From Pseudomaricurvus alcaniphilus (lineage in GTDB: Bacteria; Pseudomonadota; Gammaproteobacteria; Pseudomonadales; Cellvibrionaceae): DNA of 64,000 bases. Under the pieces are notes generated by a model. That model made no database searches. It was given only the letters and a program-made list of their open reading frames with translations, and was not told the origin of the DNA. Shown one piece after another: positions 56,730 through 64,000 of this stretch. The translations under genes and the position numbers were made by a program. Location: contig NZ_JAAOIX010000001.1 of the NCBI RefSeq assembly GCF_011440395.1, positions 1,014,680 through 1,078,679 of the forward strand. The letters are read 5' to 3'. The first letter of the stretch is position 1. Each line of letters begins with the position of its first letter.

Positions 56730-59044
56730 TAATCCTCACCCCCAACCGTCGTGGCCTGCTTGGCGAGCACCTCGCCATTGCTATCCAGCACTACCACCAT
56801 CGCCTGCACTCCTTCATTGTCATCGTCCAACACTTTCAAATTCGCTTTACCACTGGCAAGTGCTTTCGGGTTCACCAGCGAGGTGGCGCTGTCGGCCAAC
56901 TTGGTGCGCAGATCCACGGTAAAGTCCTCGCCTTCCCCGTCGACTTCGACCTTGCAAGTCATACCCAGCCAGCGTACCGACGTGATGGCTGCCTGCGCCC
57001 GAGACTTCACCTCCCCGGCAATGGTCAACACAGGTACCAGACACTCTTGCAAACTGATACCGCCATGACCGTAGGCCCTGCCCGCGATAAAGGAATGGAT
57101 ACCCTGGGGGAAATGGATAGGAATGTTACGATTCCAGTGCCAACCCAGCGTCAACCCTTCTACTGATACATTTTGCTTTAGCTGCGCGCAACGGCCCCAG
57201 CGGCTATCTGCAGCCTGTACGGGCAAGTCGGCTTTCGGCATATTGCCTGGCACCAGCAGCCAGCCGTGATCGGTGACCAAGCGAATTTTGCGCCAACCCG
57301 CCTGTTGCAGCTCCACAACTCGCTCGACAATACCATGCAAAATCGGCCCCAGGCGCGCGGCCAGCTTCAGCTCACTGCGATGGCCTTCCTTATCAATATC
57401 GCCACAGGCGACCCAGGCATTGCCCGTCGGGTCGCCGGTGTCATCATCGGCTAAATGTTGCCAACCGTGTTTAGCCAGCAGCTTTTTAAAGCGATCATGG
57501 GAGAGCGTGCCCTCGCCTTTGACACTGGGCTCGAAATCTTTATCGCTGCCCACACCTTGCAGATACGGGTGGATCGGGCTGACTGCCGCTTTCGCCGTGG
57601 CGGTCACCGAGGGCAAAGCCGACCACTGGGTCGCCAGCGTGGGCTCAATGCCCTTTTCCAATAACAGCGCCTGCAGCTTGTGAGCCACATCCAGGCGCAA
57701 ACCATCGACAAAGAACACCACCTCCCCGCCTATTTGGTAATTCACCACCGCTTCCGCTACCGCACCATCCCCCGGGTAGCCCTTCTCTTTGACCTGCTGC
57801 TGAAAACGCTCCGTGACGTCCGTCAACCACGGTGTATAAATAACGGCTAGCACCGTTTCGACCACCGAGCGCTGTTGCTTCGAATCGCACTGCCCCAAGG
57901 CATCAATTGCGAGTGCGTCTATCTTCCAGCCCTGCTCCGCGTAACGCTGCCCCAACTCCTGCGCCGACAGGCCGTTTAACCCCTGCTGGCTTAAGCCGGC
58001 GATTTCGGCCAGGGGTGCCAGTAGCAGTGCCCAGGGGGCTTTGCCCAATTGGGCCCATATGCTCGCGCGACGCTTGTGATGCTGCCTTTCCAAAACCAGC
58101 AACTGCTTGCGGGCGGCAGCAGGGGTCTTTGTTTTAATTTCAGTAAGAGCAGTAAGTAACTGCTGCTCTTCATTTGTATTGGCCTGGGGATAGGTCGCGG
58201 GGTCTGCCAGCATATCCGCTGGCGGCACCCGCTCCAGCAAAGCTGGAATACCGGGGAACAATGCGGGGCTGTCGCAGTAACGCTGCCATACCTGTTCCCA
58301 GGCGCCGCGGCATTGACACAGTTTTTCCGCCGCCGCATATTCACCATCAGACTCGATATTGAGCCCGAACTCGGCTTGCGCCAAATTGCAAAGCGCCTGC
58401 CAGCGGTTGGCTGGCCACTGCTGTTTAACTTGCGCCGGCGAATTCATCCAGGCAAGCAGATCGCGAACGGGATCACCGGAAACAAGCTGATGAAAATCAC
58501 TGGCCTCAAGCCGCTTGCCATCAACCTGTTGCATCGAAGCCGCCAGCACCGCTTCCAGAGCCAGCAACAGCGCATTTTGGGTCGCCTTATCCTGGGCCAC
58601 ATCCAACCCCAGGCCACCAGCACCGGAGGTCAGATAGGCATTAACTGTCCAGTCTTTACCATTGAGCTGGCTCCAGAGTACACCGCGATACTGCAACTCG
58701 GCCAGGGGCTTTAATTGCTCCGGGCATTGTTCAATCGCGCGAAAGTCCTGCCGCGAAACCCCAGGCAGATAAAGAATAGGCAGCAGGCTATCGTCGATGG
58801 GGTATTGTTCAATGCGATTGGCTATAACACATTTCAGCCAGATCGGCGGCCCCATTCTCGCCTCGGGCTGGTAGTCACCCAGCGTAAACATTTCCGGCAA
58901 TGCCTCCCGCAACAGCGGCAAGACTGGTAACCACTGCTTTTCTTTGTCGGTCCATAAAATTGCCACCGGCACCTGCTGTACGTTCGGGTTGTAAGCTGCG
59001 CTGGCGCGCAGCATTCCCACCAATGAATCCAGTACGGTGCTCAT
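56729..59044 (-). CDS. pglZ: BREX alkaline-phosphatase-superfamily protein PglZ (type A)
   Basis: A 771-residue PglZ. The phosphatase-like core begins around residue 440 with the metal-binding VVFFVDGLRLDVA (Asp447). It continues with WSALPSVTATAKAA as likely nucleophile region and LVTDHGWLLVPG as later metal ligands. The N-terminal ~430 residues are helical and typical of type A PglZ. PglZ is essential for BREX methylation and exclusion and acts in the cytoplasm, probably as a nuclease or phosphatase with PglX. It overlaps the NTase stop by four bases (ATGA) and brxL by one, so it is translationally coupled both ways. Confidence 0.93.
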   Translation of the reverse strand: MSTVLDSLVGMLRASAAYNPNVQQVPVAILWTDKEKQWLPVLPLLREALPEMFTLGDYQPEARMGPPIWLKCVIANRIEQYPIDDSLLPILYLPGVSRQDFRAIEQCPEQLKPLAELQYRGVLWSQLNGKDWTVNAYLTSGAGGLGLDVAQDKATQNALLLALEAVLAASMQQVDGKRLEASDFHQLVSGDPVRDLLAWMNSPAQVKQQWPANRWQALCNLAQAEFGLNIESDGEYAAAEKLCQCRGAWEQVWQRYCDSPALFPGIPALLERVPPADMLADPATYPQANTNEEQQLLTALTEIKTKTPAAARKQLLVLERQHHKRRASIWAQLGKAPWALLLAPLAEIAGLSQQGLNGLSAQELGQRYAEQGWKIDALAIDALGQCDSKQQRSVVETVLAVIYTPWLTDVTERFQQQVKEKGYPGDGAVAEAVVNYQIGGEVVFFVDGLRLDVAHKLQALLLEKGIEPTLATQWSALPSVTATAKAAVSPIHPYLQGVGSDKDFEPSVKGEGTLSHDRFKKLLAKHGWQHLADDDTGDPTGNAWVACGDIDKEGHRSELKLAARLGPILHGIVERVVELQQAGWRKIRLVTDHGWLLVPGNMPKADLPVQAADSRWGRCAQLKQNVSVEGLTLGWHWNRNIPIHFPQGIHSFIAGRAYGHGGISLQECLVPVLTIAGEVKSRAQAAITSVRWLGMTCKVEVDGEGEDFTVDLRTKLADSATSLVNPKALASGKANLKVLDDDNEGVQAMVVVLDSNGEVLAKQATTVGGED

Positions 59045-59811
59045 TCCTTAAGCTCCAGCTGATAGATGTCGACTAGGCTAGAAAGAATCTGCTCCAGTTT
59101 CGCCTGTCGGAAGCCAAGGTTTTTTAATTCCAGGCCGGTCTCCCTGCGCATGGCGGAGACAAACGCCTGCATATCCTCACGAATGGGCGGACTGATGTCG
59201 ACGCGCTGCTGCGGGGAGAGCAGCTGGAAGATGCGGAAGACATCGTTGCGATGTTTTTTGATGTTCCTTGAATCCACCACCTCACCCGCGGCTTTGCGTG
59301 CCGACAAATCGAGCCAGGCGCGCGCCTTGAATACCACAATATACTCGGGCCCTAAAATGGACAGGCCGTCAACTATCAGTTTGCCCAGTTCGATACACGG
59401 GTAGTAATCAGCATCCAGTAAAATGGCGGACAAACTTGAGACGTCGTCATCCACCGGTATGGGGGTCAGGTTGCCGCCACCAGTCAGGGTTAATCCGTCC
59501 GGTTGACGAGAAAACAACTCCAGTATCACCGGAAAGGCGGGGTTGCCGGGCTTGGTGAAGCGGTAGTACTGGCGCTCACCACTGCTCTTTTCCCGCTGCT
59601 CATAGCCGCCGTCCTGCACAAATTGCCAAAACCGCGACACAAAACCGGCGTCGATCACCTCCGCACAGAGTACGATATCCAGGTCTTTGGTGGCGCGAAA
59701 CTCCAACCCTGCCTCACCCATAGCCAGATCACAGGCGACACCCCCAATCAGCACATAGCTGTGTTCGTAGCCCTGAAAATACTCACGAAAAAGTGCCAGT
59801 CCCTTTACCAC
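59041..59811 (-). CDS. AbiEii-like nucleotidyltransferase embedded in BREX
   Basis: A 256-residue polymerase-beta-fold nucleotidyltransferase. Gly23-Gly24 in VLIGGVACD, the acidic pair Asp43/Asp45 in TKDLDIVL and the third carboxylate Glu98 in VILELF complete the active site. The layout resembles AbiEii/AbiGii toxins and relatives that transfer nucleotides to RNA or proteins. It overlaps the upstream regulator gene by seven bases and pglZ by four. The pair regulator-NTase copies the AbiE antitoxin-toxin order and is therefore likely an abortive-infection module or a BREX accessory inserted between pglX and pglZ. Function in the island is inferred. Confidence 0.8.
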   Translation of the reverse strand: MVKGLALFREYFQGYEHSYVLIGGVACDLAMGEAGLEFRATKDLDIVLCAEVIDAGFVSRFWQFVQDGGYEQREKSSGERQYYRFTKPGNPAFPVILELFSRQPDGLTLTGGGNLTPIPVDDDVSSLSAILLDADYYPCIELGKLIVDGLSILGPEYIVVFKARAWLDLSARKAAGEVVDSRNIKKHRNDVFRIFQLLSPQQRVDISPPIREDMQAFVSAMRRETGLELKNLGFRQAKLEQILSSLVDIYQLELKE

Positions 59812-60923
59812 GTCTGTTCTCTCCCTTGTTCAAATACTTTTTGCAGCAGCTCATCCCGAGCCAATTCAATACGTTCGTCGGTGCTGTCCTGCAGGCTCAG
59901 CCATAGCGATAGGGGGTCGACGCAATTGGATGCCGATAACAGGCCCGGGTTGTAACGCCACAGTTGTACCTGGGCACTCCGCTCCTGCTGCCGGTCGAGT
60001 TCGTCAAGATCCAACAGAGTTTTCACGCCCGCCCAATCGGCAGCGTTCAGAGCCCAGATGGGATAGGCCGGTTCGGCAATCATAGTAAGCTGCGCCAGCG
60101 CGCCCTCACCCGAAATTTTGCCAACTGCAGTTTCCGCCAACACCAAGGATTGGCCAGCACCAAAGCGGACCCAAATGCGCTTTTTAACCGGGTTTTGCAG
60201 GTGGGGTTTAGCCGCCTGCCACAACTCTCGCTGCTGTAAATTGAACTGCAGGTGTTTTTCGCGGCCGCATATCTGGATCTCAGCCAAATCCCTGTCGGCC
60301 AGTTCTTTTAGTGCCCGGGTCAGGGTCATGGCGCTGTAGCCTAGCAGTTTGGCCAGCTTCTTACCGGCGAGGCCGTCGCTGTCGAGCCCCAGTAGCGAAC
60401 GCAACACCAATAACTGGGCTACCGAGCTAAGCGCGGCTGCTGACGGTGGCGGCTTTTTGTCAGGCTTGAAATGCTCGCGCAGGTCCATACCGAGCATGGG
60501 AAGATAGAGCTGGTTGCCGGGTACCAGGAAGGCGACCTTGTGCTCGATTAGGCGCTTGCGGTTATAAGATGCGACGGTCTCAACCACGTAGATGACCGGC
60601 CCATCGAATTGTTTTACCACCAGTTGCCAGTGCTTTTGCACCACCGCCGGAGTCGCTTCCTCTCGGGAAGCGGCCAGCATCAGCAGGCAGGGCTGTCCCA
60701 GCAGTTCCGCCCGGTAAAAGTGGTAGGCGTCCTGCAGGTAAAAAGGCAACTGGCGAGCGTTTTCCCAGGTGGTAGCCCAGTCGCTGGCCCGGGCGTTATC
60801 CACAGCGGATAATGCGCTGTCCCCCAGCACCTCGCGCAAGTAAAGCGCTGCCTTGCGCAGCAATGCCTCTTTCCAAGCCTCCACCTTAGTCGCCTCTTTA
60901 GTCGCCTCTTGAGCCTTCACCAA
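59805..60923 (-). CDS. Winged-helix (MarR/AbiEi-like) regulator paired with the NTase
   Basis: A protein of up to 372 residues with a winged helix-turn-helix at about 165-235 (AGKKLAKLLGYSAMTLTRAL then LKELADRDLAEI). It has an N-terminal domain that includes YNRKRLIEHKVAFLVPGNQL and a C-terminal ~130-residue domain. This architecture occurs with AbiEii-type nucleotidyltransferases. The start is uncertain: TTG at 60923 or GTG at 60920 have no ribosome site. A GTG at 60884 has AAGAGG eight bases before it and would give ~359 residues. A nested inverted repeat in front of the gene is a likely operator. It probably represses or neutralises the NTase by analogy with AbiEi. Confidence 0.75.
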   Translation of the reverse strand: MVKAQEATKEATKVEAWKEALLRKAALYLREVLGDSALSAVDNARASDWATTWENARQLPFYLQDAYHFYRAELLGQPCLLMLAASREEATPAVVQKHWQLVVKQFDGPVIYVVETVASYNRKRLIEHKVAFLVPGNQLYLPMLGMDLREHFKPDKKPPPSAAALSSVAQLLVLRSLLGLDSDGLAGKKLAKLLGYSAMTLTRALKELADRDLAEIQICGREKHLQFNLQQRELWQAAKPHLQNPVKKRIWVRFGAGQSLVLAETAVGKISGEGALAQLTMIAEPAYPIWALNAADWAGVKTLLDLDELDRQQERSAQVQLWRYNPGLLSASNCVDPLSLWLSLQDSTDERIELARDELLQKVFEQGREQTW

Positions 60924-60963
60924 TCAAGCCCCCATCCAACAAGCCTCCAACTGGCCTACTAAA

Positions 60964-61020
60964 ATAACATTTAAACTGCACGATAACACTGCAAATGTTA
61001 TCGTGCAAAATCAATGTTAA
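60964..61020. promoter_or_regulatory. Nested inverted repeat, likely operator of the regulator-NTase pair
   Basis: A perfect 12-bp inverted repeat TGCACGATAACA (60977-60988) / complement (60996-61007) with a 7-base loop lies in the only sizeable gap of the BREX transcript, between pglX and the regulator. An outer pair TAACATT (60965-60971) / AATGTTA (61013-61019) nests around it, giving four TAACA-type half-sites. No T run follows on the minus strand, so an operator is likelier than a terminator. Confidence 0.6.
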
Positions 61021-61024
61021 CAAC

Positions 61025-64000
61025 TCATTTCCTGGCTGCCTGTTTTTCTGCCAGGCTCAGGTGATGATCGTTAATGCGCGCACCCTCGCCTTCACCGTAT
61101 TGCAGGCCAAGGCTGTACCAAGGGGCAGACTCGACATCCTTGCCGCGGTCTTTGTTCCATTTGATGTTGGGCTTGGTGCGCAGCACGCCGGCGCCTTTTT
61201 TATTCACATCCTCCACGCTGAGGAATGGGCGAATATTCATACGCACACCATCGTTGAGGTCCGGTTCCCAGCCAATGGGCTGCTGGTCGAGGGGCTTCCA
61301 GCGGATAAAAATGTCGTAGGGGGCCTCGCCCTGCAGAATCTGCTCCAGGCGCCGCTTCAGGTTTTCTGCCGCGTTCAAGCGTTCCTGGGCACCGTCGAGC
61401 TCGTCCGCCAACTGATGGCGCTGATTGCGAATCCAGTCGTCCAGATAGGTGTAAATCAGGCGCTCGAGATTTTTCTTATTAAGCTGATGGTAGTTGACCA
61501 GGGCGCTAAAGCCGTCTTTAAGTCCGTCCCAGATATGCCAGATAAACGGCCGGTTTTGGAATAGCTTGCAGTGCTGCTCAAAGAACTTCTCCCGTAGCCA
61601 GAAATCCAGCGATTTGTTTTTGCAGCTAACTGCTTCGAGTAGTTTGTTGCGAATGCTGGTTGACCACTCGTCGCCGTAGGCGGCTTGCAGTAATGATTCC
61701 AGGCGTTCTGCGGCCGATTTCTCGCCGCGCACCGCGGATAGGCAAACGATGCCGTCGTCATCCACATACTCGGCCAGAGCTTTGCACTGCGCGACCCAAA
61801 AACGCTGCTCACCTGCTAACTCCATGCTAGCATCCAGTTCAGCAGGCCAGCGATAACCTAGCAGGCGGGCAACGGCGACTTGCAGTACGGTATCGTCGGT
61901 ACGCAGCAGCGCCTTGGCTGTCCACTTTAAGGTTTCATCCCAGATCACTGAGCCGCAGGGATGACCATGGAAAATCCATTGGGTGGGGTCGTCAGTGTAT
62001 GGTTCCGGTAAGCCATTCGGGTATTTTTGTTCCGCGACTTTCTGCCAACGATCTAGATCAAAAGGGACCTTCACCAAGGTTGCATTAGTAACATTTAGCT
62101 TTTGGTCTATGCGACGAACAGCTTCGTTGTATTCAGGGGAGGAGCAGAAGCACCAGATAGATGGGATATGAGACGGATGATGGGGCAATACGACCGCAAC
62201 ATTTTTATCAAAAATTTCACCCGTATGTATAGTTGCAGGAAGCGAGCTCATTTGGCTTACGGCGACGCCTTTCTTACGCCATGCAATTTCTCCTGCGGGG
62301 ATTGCTAATCCTTTCTTACCTAACTCTGCAAGTAAACCATTGCCATTTTGCCAGTAAACAATTTGTTGTTTTCCTCCAAAATGAACAAGAGAGCCAACTG
62401 TCGTTGACATTACTTGCCAATCACTATTGGGCTCAACCATCTCCCAGAATTGGCGAAAAAAGCGTGGTGAGTCTTTGCTTCCAAAACCATGAACACCATG
62501 AGCTATAACTGAAAGTAATTCTGAATTTTCTTCCGCATCGATTACCACCCTCGAATCCGGATTCTCCAACTGCTTCGCCTGCTCAACCACCTTTAACTCT
62601 GCGGTGATCAACTGCTCCGCCTTTTCCGCTGCAGTACGTGGCTCGGACACATCCAACCCGGCAATACAATGAGCCGTGCCCGCTTCAGCAAACAGCCCTT
62701 CGCTGTCACCTGCTTCATTACCCCGGGAAAGTGTGATCAACTGAACATTAAAATCCCACATCGGCGTTTGAAAAGCCTGCGCTCCCAGGCGGGCGATCAA
62801 ATGCCAGGTGTCATTCTTCAACAACTTCTCGCGAAACTTTTTATAGCTGGATAAAAACAACCAGTTTTGCGGCAATACCACGCTGGTGGTACCACCCTCG
62901 ACACAGTAATCCAGGCAGCGATCCAGAAACACGGTGGCCAAATCATTTTTTGCCGCCGGGTAGTGCTTCTCGCAATAGGCGGCCAATTTCTCTTCCTGCT
63001 TACCCCTCGCCAGATAGGGCACATTGGTGATCACCCAATGGTATTGCCCCGCCAACAGGGTCGCCGCTTTAGCCAACCCCTGGGCAGCCACTGCCGTCTC
63101 GCGCTGGTCGTCGCTCTGCTCCTGCTGGAGGGCTTCTGCCAGGGTTGCCGACAGCTCCTGCCATTGCACGATTTTGGCGGCGTCGGATTTGGCCGGGTTC
63201 AGCAGGCTGCCCAGTATAGGCGCATCCTGAAAGGCTGAGTGCATCCACTCCAGGGCAATACCCAGGTTCTTTTTATCTGGCTTATCCACCCCTTTGGCTT
63301 TCGCCAAGGCTCTCCATTCGTCTTTGGCAGCGCCCACCGACAAGCCAGAGCAGGCCAGCTGAAACTCCGGCAGGGGCCGATAGCCACCGGCATCGGGGTA
63401 ACGCCAGGCTTCCAGAGCCAGGGCAAATACTGCCAGCTCGACGCAGCGCTGATCCAGCTCCAGGCCGTGAATATTGTCCCGCAGGACTGCATCCACGGCG
63501 GCGGCTGCATTTAAGCCTTCCGCCACCATTCGCATGGGCACCAGCATTAAGAACGCTGCCACTAAAAAGTGACCCGAACCACAGCAAGGGTCCAGCACTT
63601 TTAACTCTCCCAGCTGCTTGGGCCAAGCATCAAAGCTGCCAGCCGCAGGCTTACCCTCCTTGGTCGTGCGCAAATAAGTTAACGTCACCGGGCTGGGTGT
63701 GTGCGAGTGATGCGCCTGCCACCAGGCCCCCAGACTGTTGTGCAACAGAAAGCTCACCATATAGGGCTCGGTGAACAGCTGGGTCACCGCCGGCAGTTCA
63801 TCGGCGCCAATCTTAACTCCCGACTTATTGATGACGTCTTTATGTTTGGCCTGCCAGAACTGATAGACCCAACCCAGGCTATCGGTCGCCTGAAAGGTAT
63901 CCGGCGCAAGATTGGCCAACAATTGCTCTAACTGCTTTTGGTGATTGGGCGCCAGGTCAACTGCAAACACTGGCGAGTCCGTGCGGAAAATCTGCGGCAA
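61025..64000 (-). CDS. pglX: BREX DNA adenine methyltransferase PglX (partial, cut by window end)
   Basis: The frame is open at the right edge, so the first ~200 residues or more are missing; 991 residues are seen. The AdoMet-binding motif LDPCCGSGHFLVAAF begins at visible residue 136, and the catalytic motif appears as TNVPYLARGK at ~325, i.e. NVPY instead of NPPY. The large C-terminal part, with MTase-associated target-recognition regions, ends near LSLAEKQAARK. PglX adds N6-methyladenine to a non-palindromic site and marks self DNA in BREX. It lies just upstream of the regulator-NTase pair and pglZ, all on the minus strand. The other BREX genes are expected beyond 64000. Confidence 0.9.
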   Translation of the reverse strand: MPQIFRTDSPVFAVDLAPNHQKQLEQLLANLAPDTFQATDSLGWVYQFWQAKHKDVINKSGVKIGADELPAVTQLFTEPYMVSFLLHNSLGAWWQAHHSHTPSPVTLTYLRTTKEGKPAAGSFDAWPKQLGELKVLDPCCGSGHFLVAAFLMLVPMRMVAEGLNAAAAVDAVLRDNIHGLELDQRCVELAVFALALEAWRYPDAGGYRPLPEFQLACSGLSVGAAKDEWRALAKAKGVDKPDKKNLGIALEWMHSAFQDAPILGSLLNPAKSDAAKIVQWQELSATLAEALQQEQSDDQRETAVAAQGLAKAATLLAGQYHWVITNVPYLARGKQEEKLAAYCEKHYPAAKNDLATVFLDRCLDYCVEGGTTSVVLPQNWLFLSSYKKFREKLLKNDTWHLIARLGAQAFQTPMWDFNVQLITLSRGNEAGDSEGLFAEAGTAHCIAGLDVSEPRTAAEKAEQLITAELKVVEQAKQLENPDSRVVIDAEENSELLSVIAHGVHGFGSKDSPRFFRQFWEMVEPNSDWQVMSTTVGSLVHFGGKQQIVYWQNGNGLLAELGKKGLAIPAGEIAWRKKGVAVSQMSSLPATIHTGEIFDKNVAVVLPHHPSHIPSIWCFCSSPEYNEAVRRIDQKLNVTNATLVKVPFDLDRWQKVAEQKYPNGLPEPYTDDPTQWIFHGHPCGSVIWDETLKWTAKALLRTDDTVLQVAVARLLGYRWPAELDASMELAGEQRFWVAQCKALAEYVDDDGIVCLSAVRGEKSAAERLESLLQAAYGDEWSTSIRNKLLEAVSCKNKSLDFWLREKFFEQHCKLFQNRPFIWHIWDGLKDGFSALVNYHQLNKKNLERLIYTYLDDWIRNQRHQLADELDGAQERLNAAENLKRRLEQILQGEAPYDIFIRWKPLDQQPIGWEPDLNDGVRMNIRPFLSVEDVNKKGAGVLRTKPNIKWNKDRGKDVESAPWYSLGLQYGEGEGARINDHHLSLAEKQAARK

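Noticed and set aside
60995-61564. 189-codon plus-strand frame opposite the end of pglX
   Set aside because: Antisense shadow of pglX; composition mirrors the real gene.

Overview
The window reads as chromosome from a marine or environmental gammaproteobacterium, most likely of the Cellvibrionales/Spongiibacteraceae kind. This is inferred from gene style: many oxidative lipid and ring-degradation enzymes, several membrane PQQ dehydrogenases, wax-ester-type acyltransferases, and an aceE-aceF-lpd operon with a lipoyl-E3 fusion. No rRNA, tRNA or CRISPR array was seen.

Region by region: 1-300 holds the tail of a glutathione S-transferase. 0.4-9.7 kb is a minus-strand catabolic block: SDR, cytochrome P450, VOC protein, SnoaL-like protein, acetoacetyl-CoA-synthetase-type ligase, fumarylacetoacetate-hydrolase-family protein and a TonB-dependent receptor. 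10.0-14.0 kb has a trio (small unknown, APH-type kinase, lipocalin-like AttH/CrtC protein) and a CurA-like reductase. 14.5-20.4 kb is plus-strand: pirin, a membrane PQQ dehydrogenase, and an EthD/SnoaL/azoreductase cassette flanked by two diverged copies of an unidentified repeat. 20.7-35.3 kb is minus-strand: APH-type kinase, SnoaL-like protein, acyltransferase, quinohaemoprotein lipoprotein, WS/DGAT, acyl-CoA ligase, BAHD-like acyltransferase, bicupin, second membrane PQQ dehydrogenase and an MDR oxidoreductase. 36.2-42.6 kb is the pyruvate dehydrogenase operon with a divergent Lrp/AsnC regulator. 42.7-51.4 kb carries a third membrane PQQ dehydrogenase, an esterase, a KstD-like flavoprotein, another acyl-CoA ligase and a second WS/DGAT.

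From about 51.6 kb the character changes to a defence island with visibly more G/C. It has a two-gene plus-strand unit (three-TM protein plus a trypsin-like protease with a visible His/Asp/Ser triad). Facing it on the minus strand is a BREX locus: pglX (cut by the window end), a winged-helix regulator, an AbiEii-like nucleotidyltransferase, pglZ, brxL, and a protein with four C2H2 zinc fingers. The genes from the regulator to brxL overlap by 1-7 bases and are probably one transcript. The order pglX-pglZ-brxL matches type 1 BREX, with a toxin-antitoxin-like pair between pglX and pglZ and a nested inverted repeat in front of it. The remaining BREX genes (brxA, brxB, brxC) would lie beyond the right edge.

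The most novel parts are the four-finger C2H2 protein downstream of brxL, the membrane-protein/trypsin-like-protease pair next to BREX, and the embedded regulator-nucleotidyltransferase pair with its operator-like palindrome.
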